Shown here one piece after another: positions 9,997 through 18,482 of a DNA stretch of 64,000 nucleotides. The DNA comes from Micromonospora sp. WMMA1947 (lineage in GTDB: Bacteria > Actinomycetota > Actinomycetes > Mycobacteriales > Micromonosporaceae), in the NCBI RefSeq assembly GCF_027497355.1, contig NZ_CP114909.1:5165001-5229000 (forward strand). The letters run 5' to 3'. Positions within the stretch are counted from its first letter, which is position 1, and each line of letters begins with the position of its first letter. The position numbers and the translations under genes were made by a program. Below the pieces are notes generated by a model. It was not told where the DNA came from. It made no database searches and saw nothing but the letters and a program-made list of their open reading frames with translations.

Positions 9997-12900
9997 ATGC
10001 CGGACGACCTTCGCTACGAGCCACCGGAACAGCGCTATGAATGGCTGACCGCGATCAGCCCGGCCTCATGTCTGGTGGTCGGGAATGTGGCGGACGACGC
10101 CCGGGACGACATTCTCGGCTTGGCGCCGGAGACGCGTGCCGTCGGCTCCGGCCAGTTTGATCACCTCGTCCACCGCGGCACCTACGCCTTCCAACGCGCC
10201 GGCATCTGGCACGCGGTAGTGGTGGGCAGCGGCAAAGGGCCAACCACCCCCGCGAGTGGAAGGCGTCGCTACCTGGAGGACGACGACCATCTTCTCGCAG
10301 CGACCTTTCTGTACACGGCGCTCTGGCCGAGCGCGGGCGCATTTGCCGGGCGCTCATTGTTCCAGGTAGGCGACATAGTGCGGGCCAAGGGTGCAGCGGG
10401 CGTCTTAGGGCGGGTCAAGGCAATTACCCCGGTTGCCGGCAGCTACCAGTACCAGATCGACATACAGGGCGACATCAAACGGTTCAGCGAAGAAGCCCTC
10501 GTCTTGGAGGAGGGCGATCCACGCGATCCCAGCTTCTGGCTGGCACAGACGCCAGCCGGTGCAGAGGGACTGTCGCTGACGCTGACCTGGACGAAGCTAC
10601 GGCACCCTCTGACCGACACCCTGTATTCGTTCGCGTCGAGCAAGACCATGTTCCGGGCGTACCAGTTCAAGCCGGTCCTCAAAGTGGTTTCCACGTCTTC
10701 CGGTCGGCTGCTGATCGCCGACGAAGTCGGTCTGGGCAAGACCATCGAGGCCGGTTTGGTCTGGAATGAGTTGGAGCAACGGTCACGGCTCGACCGCGTC
10801 CTCGTCGTCGCACCCGCCGTGCTCACGTTGAAGTGGAAGTCCGAGTTGCGTCGGCGGTTCGACAGGTCGCTCGACATCGTGCAGCCGCGGGATCTGAGCG
10901 ACTTCGCCGAGCGGCTGGCCGGCGGCGAGGATCCGCCGTTACGCGGCATCATCTCCCTGGAGTCGCTGCGGGCGGCAAGCGATCTACTGGAAAGACTCAC
11001 GGAGCTGCATCCGCGCTTCGACCTGGTGATCGTCGATGAAGCACACTACCTCCGCAACAGCGGAAGCAAGTCGCACGCCCTGGGCCGGCTCCTGGCCGAC
11101 TGGTCGGACTATCTGATCTTCTTGTCTGCCACGCCTCTGAACCTCGGCAGCAACGACCTCTTCAACCTGATAAATCTCCTCGACGAAGTCAACTTCGCTG
11201 ATCCCGCTACCTTCGAGCGCCAGCTCGAACCAAACCAGGTCCTCAACGCGGTCGCGCGCTCCCTGTTGGATGATGGCCGGCGGGAACCTCGGAAGCTGCT
11301 GAGCCAGCTCAACACCCTGGATGCGATGGAGTTCGGCTCATCCGTGACCGATCGACCCGACTATGGGTTCCTGCGGCAACTGCTCGATGTCGACCGGCCG
11401 CTCGGTCACGCAGAGATCGCCCGTGTACGTCGGCTACTTGCCGATCTGAACATGTTGGGGCGTGTTCTCACCCGTACCCGCAAGGCGGATATCCCTGACC
11501 GGAAGGCGATCCGCGTTCCGCAGGCCATTGATGTCAGATGGACCGATCCGGAGCGGAGGTACTACGAATCCGTCTACGCCTGGTACATGGCCCGGGCTCT
11601 GGAAATGAACACACCGCCCGGCTTCGCTATGCAGATGCCATTGCGCCAAGCGGCAAGCTGCATCCCCGCCTCCCAGGAGTTGATGCGGGAGCGGAATCCG
11701 AACTTGTTCAGCGAGGAGATCGACGACGCCGACGAGGATGTCGCAGCGGACGTCGCCGACCTTCTCCAGCTTCCAACCCTGGCGATTCCGGTGCGGGTCG
11801 ACACCAAGTACGACGAGCTCCGGGCAAGGCTGCTGGAAGTTCGTGAAGCGGGCCTGCAGCAGGTCATGATCTTCTCCTTCTTCCGGCGGACACTCGCGTA
11901 TCTCGCGCGGCGCCTGAGCGAGCACTTCACCGTTCGCGTCATGCACGGCGGCGTTGCGATGGCCGACCGGGAGCGGATCATGGATGAGTTTCGACGGGGA
12001 GAGTTCGAGATCCTGCTGCTGAGCGAGGTGGGTTCCGAGGGTCTCGACTTCGAGTTCTGCAACGGGCTGGTCAACTACGACCTGCCGTGGAACCCGATGC
12101 GCGTTGAACAGCGCATCGGGCGACTCGACCGCTTCGGCCAAGAGCACGAGAAGATCTTCATCCTCAACATGAACGTTCCCGGCACGATCGAGACGGACAT
12201 CTTTCAGCGGCTCTACGACCGGATCGGTGTCTTCGAACGATCCATCGGCGAGCTCGAGCCCATCCTTCGCGATGAGCTGGGCGGCATCACCAAACGGCTC
12301 CTGGATCCGCGGTTGAGCGCGGAGGAGCGGCAACGGGAGGCGGAGCGTGTCGGTGTCGCGCTGCGCCTACGTGCGCAGGACACCGACGATCTGCGCGCCG
12401 CGCAGGCGCACCTGGCCGGTCTGGACGGCTTGCTGGTCGAGGGCCTGACCGAGGATGGCCCAGACAACGGCCGATTCATTGGCGCGGCAGAAATCCAGCG
12501 CATGCTGGATGAGCTTTTCAAGCGCACGGGCGGCCGCCGCACCAAGCTGGACAAGAACGGGGTCTTCAAGATCATCGGTACAGCTCGGCTCGCCGAACGG
12601 TTGCGGTCCAGCAGGGTCAGTGAGGATGGCGGTAAGCACACGCCTCACGGACTGGCAGCACTGCTGCAGAATGGAACGCCTCTGCCCTGCACATTACGGC
12701 CCGACGTCGCCAGCAAGTCCGACGCGGAACTCCTGTCGGCACGGCATCCGCTGGTGAAACTGGCCCAGGAGATCCTCAGCGGAGAGACCCTGGCACTCCC
12801 CCGCTTCGGCGCGGTCCGGGTACCGGACATCCCGAAGGGCCGCCGGTACCTCGTTACGCTGGACTTGGCCGAGACAACCGGACTCCACAAGCAGGTGGAG

Positions 12901-13341
12901 TTGTGGGCCACCGCGATCGATGTCGAAACCGGCGAGCTACGTGACGAGGTCGGCAACCTGCTGCTGACCGCGCTTGCTGAGGGCCGTCTGGAGGATGCGA
13001 CGGCCGCACCGCCGACCAACCTCCAAAGGCTCTGGGAGCAGGCGCAACGGCATCTGGCGCTGCGGCACCGAGAGGTGGAACGCGTCCGACGGCAGGAGAA
13101 TACAGCCCTTGTGCAGGGCCGCATCCGAGCGCAACAGGGATCAGTGGACCTCGCGATCAGCAAGACCGAGGAAATGGTGGCGGGCCTGCGCCGCGATGGC
13201 CGCGGCGCGAGCATCATCCGGCTGCATGAGGGCCGGCTACGCAAGCTCAGGACACGCAAGGACGAGATCCGTCACGAGTTGGCAGCTCACCGGGAACTCG
13301 CTGTTTCACTCTCGGCGGTGGCCGTCGTGCTCATCGAGTAG
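9997..13341 (+). CDS. RapA/HepA-like SNF2-family (SF2) ATPase
   Basis: The 1,114-residue protein starts at ATG 9997 behind AGGGAGCAGG. The N-terminal 200 residues include a small beta-barrel-like segment (VLGRVKAITPVAGSYQYQID), as in RapA. The helicase core shows ADEVGLGKT near residue 240, a DEAH box (VDEAHYLRNSG, near 347), SATPLNLGSND, HGGVAMADRERIMDEF, GSEGLDF and the arginine-finger motif QRIGRLDRFGQ near 710. The last 250 residues are helical and charged with coiled-coil character. Such enzymes translocate on double-stranded DNA and remodel bound proteins. It converges on the Hsp70 gene, sharing 11 bases at the 3' ends, and together with that operon forms the proposed chaperone-helicase system. 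It is distinct from the DrmD-type helicase at 42-44.7 kb. Confidence 0.88.
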   Translation: MPDDLRYEPPEQRYEWLTAISPASCLVVGNVADDARDDILGLAPETRAVGSGQFDHLVHRGTYAFQRAGIWHAVVVGSGKGPTTPASGRRRYLEDDDHLLAATFLYTALWPSAGAFAGRSLFQVGDIVRAKGAAGVLGRVKAITPVAGSYQYQIDIQGDIKRFSEEALVLEEGDPRDPSFWLAQTPAGAEGLSLTLTWTKLRHPLTDTLYSFASSKTMFRAYQFKPVLKVVSTSSGRLLIADEVGLGKTIEAGLVWNELEQRSRLDRVLVVAPAVLTLKWKSELRRRFDRSLDIVQPRDLSDFAERLAGGEDPPLRGIISLESLRAASDLLERLTELHPRFDLVIVDEAHYLRNSGSKSHALGRLLADWSDYLIFLSATPLNLGSNDLFNLINLLDEVNFADPATFERQLEPNQVLNAVARSLLDDGRREPRKLLSQLNTLDAMEFGSSVTDRPDYGFLRQLLDVDRPLGHAEIARVRRLLADLNMLGRVLTRTRKADIPDRKAIRVPQAIDVRWTDPERRYYESVYAWYMARALEMNTPPGFAMQMPLRQAASCIPASQELMRERNPNLFSEEIDDADEDVAADVADLLQLPTLAIPVRVDTKYDELRARLLEVREAGLQQVMIFSFFRRTLAYLARRLSEHFTVRVMHGGVAMADRERIMDEFRRGEFEILLLSEVGSEGLDFEFCNGLVNYDLPWNPMRVEQRIGRLDRFGQEHEKIFILNMNVPGTIETDIFQRLYDRIGVFERSIGELEPILRDELGGITKRLLDPRLSAEERQREAERVGVALRLRAQDTDDLRAAQAHLAGLDGLLVEGLTEDGPDNGRFIGAAEIQRMLDELFKRTGGRRTKLDKNGVFKIIGTARLAERLRSSRVSEDGGKHTPHGLAALLQNGTPLPCTLRPDVASKSDAELLSARHPLVKLAQEILSGETLALPRFGAVRVPDIPKGRRYLVTLDLAETTGLHKQVELWATAIDVETGELRDEVGNLLLTALAEGRLEDATAAPPTNLQRLWEQAQRHLALRHREVERVRRQENTALVQGRIRAQQGSVDLAISKTEEMVAGLRRDGRGASIIRLHEGRLRKLRTRKDEIRHELAAHRELAVSLSAVAVVLIE

Positions 13342-14983
13342 GCGGTGCCCACTCCTTTTCCATGTACCAAGGCGTGGGTGGAGTCGGGGAGTTCCGCTGT
13401 GCGCTCCGCAGGACAAGCTGAGCGTGGTCGCGGCCACGCATCACGGGCCACCGGTCGACTTTCATGTCGAGTCGCTTACCCGAACCGTCCCGGAGCAGGA
13501 TCCGGCCATCACAGTAGAGCTTGAAGCTCATACTGCGTCCGAAGGTCAGGCCGATGCCGTCCATGACCTGATCGTCGAACTTCAGCCCGAGTGACTCGCC
13601 GGTCGTTGCACGCACGCGTAGCCGGCCTCTGCCGTGCTTCGGTCCAGGGAAAGCATGGTCGTGCCGCTCGTAGCCGAGGTTGGCCTGGCCAGACAGCACC
13701 TGCCAAGCCTCATAGAAAGGGGTGTGAGCGGCGTACAGGGTTTCCTGGCAGGTCTGGCCGTTCTCGTCCCACTCCACGATGAAGTCGAATCCAGGGCGGT
13801 GCAAATTGAGCCGGTCATACCCAGCAGTGTCGGCCAGACCGGCGACGATCGCCTCATCGGCTTGGACGCCCGCGTCGTCGAAGACCTGCGCGTGGGGGAA
13901 AAGTGCGCCGACTCGGCGCCCCACGTATGGAATCCGGCTCATACCTCCCGCGAGCAGTACGTAGTCGACGTCGCGGATCAGTTCTGCCGGGCCCAATGCG
14001 CGCAACTGTTCGGGAGAGCCACTTTCACGTTCAGTCAGCCGTGCGGCGCGCAAGGCTGCCCACACGAGGCGTTCGGCCTCATCCATCTGTGGACGAAAGG
14101 CCTCTTCGAGCTGCTCTCGCGTGTAGGTCAGGACGGGAACAGCGCCAAGCTGACGGGACGGCAGAACGACACGGTGCTCCGCCAGCCGGGACAAGTTCAC
14201 CTTTGCTTCGCGAGCTGCTCGCATCACCAAAGCGTCGAGCAGCTCGGGATGCCGACTCCCCGACAGATCATACCCCTTGGCAGTGAGATCTTCGTACAGA
14301 TCTCGCGCGATGGCATGGTCCAGCATGTCACCGGCGTACTCCGCGCCGAGTGCGGTCAGTACGGAGATCTCGGGATGAGGACCGCCCACGACGTCAAGGA
14401 CAGCAATGTCCAAAGTGCCGCCACCCATGTCGAACACGAGTAGTCGGCCCTCCGGCTGCTCGCTGTAGGCGAGGTACCGATGGCTGACCCAGGCGATGCC
14501 GGCGGCGATCGGCTCGTCGACCAAGGCCGAGCCGTCTGTCGGCAACCCAGCCTTCTCCGCCAGTTCCAGCAGCCGATTCCGTTGCGCCCCGTCCCACATG
14601 GCGGGGCAGCCCAGCCGGAATTCGCGATCCTGGTTCAGTGGCTCGCCGGCACGGGTCGCACGGGCACCGATCTCCGCCAGCAGGGCGATCATGACCTCGT
14701 CTGCCGAGATCTCCAGGGTTCCGGCCGGCCCGAAAACGGCCACCCTGTCCTCGTTTCGAGTGATGGCCCGTTTGATGGATCGGATCACCTGGTCGCTGGG
14801 CAGTGCATCGGCTTCCTCACCCACGACAAGCTTGTCGCCGCGGTAGCCGGCGACGGAGGGGAACCATCTTGTGCTGTGGCCCAACGGTGCGACTTGAACA
14901 GGCCGACGACCGGCTCGCGTCGCCACCAACGAAGTCGACGTGCCGAAGTCCACCCCGACTGCGTGGCCGTGGGCTCCTCCCAT
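13331..14983 (-). CDS. Hsp70/DnaK-type ATPase with a non-standard C-terminus
   Basis: A 550-residue protein from ATG 14983 with ribosome site TTAGGAG. The Hsp70 nucleotide-binding fold is clear: VGVDFGTSTS (phosphate 1), LLVFDMGGGTLDIAV (phosphate 2), and LLAGGMSRIPYV (adenosine motif). Beyond about residue 395 the usual NRTTP linker region, beta-sandwich and helical lid are not recognisable. They are replaced by about 155 residues ending in a beta-rich, basic tail. Hsp70s drive ATP-dependent remodelling of client proteins and need a nucleotide exchange factor; the gene immediately upstream ends in a GrpE-like domain, only eight bases away. It is the last gene of the minus-strand operon and overlaps the SNF2 gene at the 3' end. 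Confidence 0.88.
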   Translation of the reverse strand: MGGAHGHAVGVDFGTSTSLVATRAGRRPVQVAPLGHSTRWFPSVAGYRGDKLVVGEEADALPSDQVIRSIKRAITRNEDRVAVFGPAGTLEISADEVMIALLAEIGARATRAGEPLNQDREFRLGCPAMWDGAQRNRLLELAEKAGLPTDGSALVDEPIAAGIAWVSHRYLAYSEQPEGRLLVFDMGGGTLDIAVLDVVGGPHPEISVLTALGAEYAGDMLDHAIARDLYEDLTAKGYDLSGSRHPELLDALVMRAAREAKVNLSRLAEHRVVLPSRQLGAVPVLTYTREQLEEAFRPQMDEAERLVWAALRAARLTERESGSPEQLRALGPAELIRDVDYVLLAGGMSRIPYVGRRVGALFPHAQVFDDAGVQADEAIVAGLADTAGYDRLNLHRPGFDFIVEWDENGQTCQETLYAAHTPFYEAWQVLSGQANLGYERHDHAFPGPKHGRGRLRVRATTGESLGLKFDDQVMDGIGLTFGRSMSFKLYCDGRILLRDGSGKRLDMKVDRWPVMRGRDHAQLVLRSAQRNSPTPPTPWYMEKEWAPPTR

Positions 14984-14991
14984 GCGTACTC

Positions 14992-17034
14992 CTAAGTCGT
15001 CACCAGCGCCTTGTCGATAAGCACGTCTTCACCCAGCGGCCGCCAGCGGTAGCCGGGCCGGATGACCTTAACCTCGGTTCCATCCTGCGGAACACCGACG
15101 ATGGGGTCATGCGCAGTCGGATCAAAGGGCACTTCGAAACCGACCTGCCCGATCGGCTCCAGCGCTTGCCCCATTGCCAAGGCGCGCACACGTTCGACAA
15201 GAACTCCCGGCTCGGTTTCCCCTGCGGCCAGCTCCTCGACCTCGGCTGCCAGGGTCGCCAATGAACGAATAACATCGATCTGAATCTGCCGGTCCTGTGC
15301 AGCTCGTAGGGAGGCGCTCTCGCGGTGCTCCGCTCGGAGCGTCTCCTCCAGTTGGGCGCATCGGTCGGCGAGGGCAGTAATACGGTCTTCGGCCGCTCGG
15401 GCCCGCACTTCCGCCGCTTGGGCGGCTGCCTGTGCCTGCTCGGCGTCGTGGCGCAGGGCCTGTACCCGCTGCTCCTGCGTTAGCGCCGCAGCCCAACCGG
15501 CAACGATGCGGTCGATCGCCGCGACCCGGCGGAGCGCGGCGGCCAGCACCTCGCCGGAAACGCCAGCCAAGAACTCGCTGGGCACGCCCATCAGGAACGC
15601 AAGCCGCCCGCGCGACTCGACTAGAGACAGTTCTCGCAGCATCAGCGGCCACAGGAATTCAGCGCATACCTCCGGTCGTGAGGTGACGGCGCCGAGTGGC
15701 CCGCTCGCACAGGCGACGAGTTCGTCGAGGCTGGCGCCGCTCCACCACGCGTCACTCAGCACACTCTTGCTGTGCACCTTACTCACGGTGGCAATAAGCG
15801 CGGCGCGGCCTCCATCGCGGGTGAACGGAAGCGGCGCCACGAGCGGTGCCAGACCTTCGAGATCAATGCTGACTCGCTCGTCACGGGACAGACTCCTCAA
15901 GAGTCGGCTCAGAACCAGCGCCACCGCTTCGAGCACCTGCCGTGCTTCGGGCCCGCGCCCGAGCGCGACGGCATGCCCGACAGTGACTAGCGACGGAATC
16001 GCGGCAGTCGGCAGATCGACGCTGCTAGAGGCACGCCGCAGCAGGGCTTCTGCGGTCACGGAGATCTCCGGATCCAGCACTGCCTGCGCTTCGACCTCAG
16101 CAGCAGCCGCCGCCAGCAGATCTGTCATTCTCTCGCCATCGAGGGAACGATCGGCGGCGGACGAAGATCGGGACGTTACGAGCAGGAACAGTTCAAGAGC
16201 AGGAGCGTCGTCGGGAGCGAGCGATCCGAGCAGGGTTTCGAGTTCCTCGCCGGTCAGCTTCTGCAAGCGTGCACCGACTGCTAGCGGCTTTGACAGGTAG
16301 TGCCGCAAAGGTTGGGACTCGTCCTCGCCCATCATCTGTGCAAGCCTCGCCGCCAGCGATGCCGGTGCTGTACTGGACGCCGTCGTGCTGCCATCGATCA
16401 CTTCCGCCGGTGCGCTCTCCCGATTCGGATGTCCGGCGGATTCCGCCCCTGGCGAGGAAGCCGACGATGCTCCGGGCTGGGCGAAGGCTTCCGAACCGTG
16501 GTTCGCCGCTCCCCCGATCGCTTCGGCTGCCGCTACCGGGGCGTGCTGTTCAGCTTGAGGCAGGATTCTGGTCGGTTCTGACCTGGACCTGGCCCTTTCA
16601 GCCTTTACCTTCGACTGGAATATGGCGGCTACGCCCTTGCCGCTAACCAAGATCTCGTCGCTACTCGTGAGCGCCTGCTCGATGCGCCTCCAGCGCGGGC
16701 TGCCGCTGCCGATGTCGACGCCCAGATCGGTCAGCTTCTCCCTGATCTGCTTGCGGGTGAGTCCCTTCTCGTTCTCCTGCAGCAGCCGTGTCACCGCGTC
16801 GAACGGGTTTGCCTCGAACGCGGCGACCGCCGACGCTCGGTCCCGGAGAAACGCAAGGCGGAGTGAGCCGCGGGGTGCCCCGGCGATCCGGCCACCAAGC
16901 CGGACGCTTTCCTCGGACCCGTCGTCCCAGCGAACGTGAAAGAGGCTGCCCTCCTTCGACAGAACCGTACCGATCCGGACCGGCTCGTCAGGCCGGTCGG
17001 GCTCACGCACCATCACCAATTCCGGCTGTTCCAC
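14992..17034 (-). CDS. Coiled-coil protein with a C-terminal GrpE-like domain
   Basis: A 680-residue protein from GTG 17034, with ATG 17013 as an alternative; neither has a strong ribosome site. Residues 15-55 look like a small SH3/KOW-type barrel (IGTVLSKEGSLFHVRWDDGS). Residues 75-135 look like a winged helix (GLTRKQIREKLTDLGVDIGS). A Pro/Ala/Ser-rich linker and a long helical region follow. Near the end is a strong coiled coil (from RHDEEQAQ-like heptads at about 530 to 610), then GQVGFEVPFDPTAHDPIVGV and GTEVKVIRPGYRW ... VLIDKALV. This matches the GrpE beta-wing pattern (FDP-x-x-H, G-x-V, GY, L-x-x-A-x-V). GrpE proteins exchange nucleotide on Hsp70, and the Hsp70 gene lies eight bases downstream. 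I infer a dedicated exchange factor or scaffold with a DNA- or partner-binding N-terminus. Confidence 0.78.
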   Translation of the reverse strand: MEQPELVMVREPDRPDEPVRIGTVLSKEGSLFHVRWDDGSEESVRLGGRIAGAPRGSLRLAFLRDRASAVAAFEANPFDAVTRLLQENEKGLTRKQIREKLTDLGVDIGSGSPRWRRIEQALTSSDEILVSGKGVAAIFQSKVKAERARSRSEPTRILPQAEQHAPVAAAEAIGGAANHGSEAFAQPGASSASSPGAESAGHPNRESAPAEVIDGSTTASSTAPASLAARLAQMMGEDESQPLRHYLSKPLAVGARLQKLTGEELETLLGSLAPDDAPALELFLLVTSRSSSAADRSLDGERMTDLLAAAAAEVEAQAVLDPEISVTAEALLRRASSSVDLPTAAIPSLVTVGHAVALGRGPEARQVLEAVALVLSRLLRSLSRDERVSIDLEGLAPLVAPLPFTRDGGRAALIATVSKVHSKSVLSDAWWSGASLDELVACASGPLGAVTSRPEVCAEFLWPLMLRELSLVESRGRLAFLMGVPSEFLAGVSGEVLAAALRRVAAIDRIVAGWAAALTQEQRVQALRHDAEQAQAAAQAAEVRARAAEDRITALADRCAQLEETLRAEHRESASLRAAQDRQIQIDVIRSLATLAAEVEELAAGETEPGVLVERVRALAMGQALEPIGQVGFEVPFDPTAHDPIVGVPQDGTEVKVIRPGYRWRPLGEDVLIDKALVTT

Positions 17035-17205
17035 GGCTGAGACTGTAGACGTCCGTGCGACCGGACGTCCGAGCGCGGTGGCGTTGCCGGGCGTCGCAAC
17101 GGCACCGCGCAGATCGGCCCGTGATGCGACGAGCGGCGGCCGCTCAAGGCTGTCGCTGCCACGCCCTACGTAAGCATCATCAGCGTGTGCTCACCGTGGG
17201 TATCG

Positions 17206-18429
17206 TCAGGACGTGGTGGATTCGCCCAGCTCAGCCCGGCATACGGCCGCGTTGTTCCGGCAGTCCTCTAGTAGGTCGGGGTACCCGCCCACGCGGTTCA
17301 GGTCCTCCGCGAGATCGTCGAATGCCTGCCGCGCCTGCCGGTAGTCGCCGGCCAGCAGGTGCAGGTTGGCGAGGTCGTACCGCAACGGAACCTGCTCCTC
17401 AACGGCCGTTCCGGCGGCGAGAACCCCCGTGAGTAGCTCTGCCGCCTGCACGAACCGCTCCTGCTCGGCCAGTTCCCCGATCTGCGACCGCACATCCGCG
17501 AGCGTTCTCGTGGGTGGCTGCGCCGCCATAGATTTCGCGGAGGCGGTGGCGACCGGATCGATGCCGGGAGGGCTCGGCACCAAGGCTCGTCCCTCGCCAG
17601 TGAAGGGAGCAAGGAGTTGTCCGACTTCGCCAGCCGAGACCGGCCGATCCGATGGGTCCTTGGCCAGGAGGCAGAACAGAAGATGTGCCAAGTCGTCCGG
17701 CACGTCCGCTCGGTACTCGGTGACGATCGGGACCGGCGATCGCATGTGCCGGTGCAGCATCTCCAGAGAGCTGCCGGCCTCGAACGGTGGCACGCCGGTG
17801 AGCATCTCGAACAGGATGCACCCGAGCGCGTACAGGTCGGCTGCCGGGCCGACCGACCCACCCGCGGCTTGCTCCGGCGCAATGTAGGCAGGGGTACCGA
17901 GGGTCTGACCGGTGGCGGTCAAACGGGACTGTTCAGCCGGCCCGAGCAGCGCGGCGACTCCGAAGTCCAGGACCTTGACCGCGCCCGAGGGCGTGACCAT
18001 CACGTTCTGCGGCTTCAGGTCGCGGTGCACGAGTGAGGCGGCATGAGCGGTTGCCAGCACGGAGGTGATCTCCACGGCGATCGCCGCGGCCTCCTCCACC
18101 GGCAGTCGGTCGCGTTCCGCCACAAGATCGGCCAGCTGGCAGCCACGGACGAGCTGCATGGCAATGTAGAGATCGTCGTGGTGTCGGCCGAGGTCGTGGA
18201 TGACCGGCACACCGGGATGGTCGAGACGGGCGGTCACCCGTGCCTCCCGCCGAAAGCGCTTGACCGCGACCTCGCGCTCGTCCTCGGGCACTTCGCTCGT
18301 TCGAAGGAACTTGACCGCGATCGGCCGGTCGAGACGTTCGTCGTAGCCGGCCCAGACCTGGCCCATTCCCCCACGACCGATCGGATACGTCAGCTCGTAG
18401 CGATCAGCGATACGGTCCCCCGCCTGCAC
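17206..18429 (-). CDS. Cytosolic Ser/Thr protein kinase with helical/TPR-like tail
   Basis: A 407-residue kinase from GTG 18429. All Hanks motifs are present: glycine loop IGRGGMGQVW, Lys in IAVKFL, catalytic HRDLKPQN, DFG in KVLDFGVA, and a GTPAYIAPEQ activation segment. No membrane segment or extracellular PASTA domain follows. Instead residues 310-407 form helices with TPR-like pattern (VQAAELLTGVLAAG ... YDLANLHLLAGDYRQARQAF). It lies 53 bases after the RelE-UvrD gene and about 170 bases before the GrpE-like gene in the same operon. A role in phosphorylating the chaperone or helicase partners, or host targets as in kinase-based abortive infection, is inference. Confidence 0.9.
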   Translation of the reverse strand: MQAGDRIADRYELTYPIGRGGMGQVWAGYDERLDRPIAVKFLRTSEVPEDEREVAVKRFRREARVTARLDHPGVPVIHDLGRHHDDLYIAMQLVRGCQLADLVAERDRLPVEEAAAIAVEITSVLATAHAASLVHRDLKPQNVMVTPSGAVKVLDFGVAALLGPAEQSRLTATGQTLGTPAYIAPEQAAGGSVGPAADLYALGCILFEMLTGVPPFEAGSSLEMLHRHMRSPVPIVTEYRADVPDDLAHLLFCLLAKDPSDRPVSAGEVGQLLAPFTGEGRALVPSPPGIDPVATASAKSMAAQPPTRTLADVRSQIGELAEQERFVQAAELLTGVLAAGTAVEEQVPLRYDLANLHLLAGDYRQARQAFDDLAEDLNRVGGYPDLLEDCRNNAAVCRAELGESTTS

Positions 18430-18482
18430 CTGCCGCCTCTCCCTTGTCGTACGTCGGCCCCGACCTCACCACCGGCAGACTC

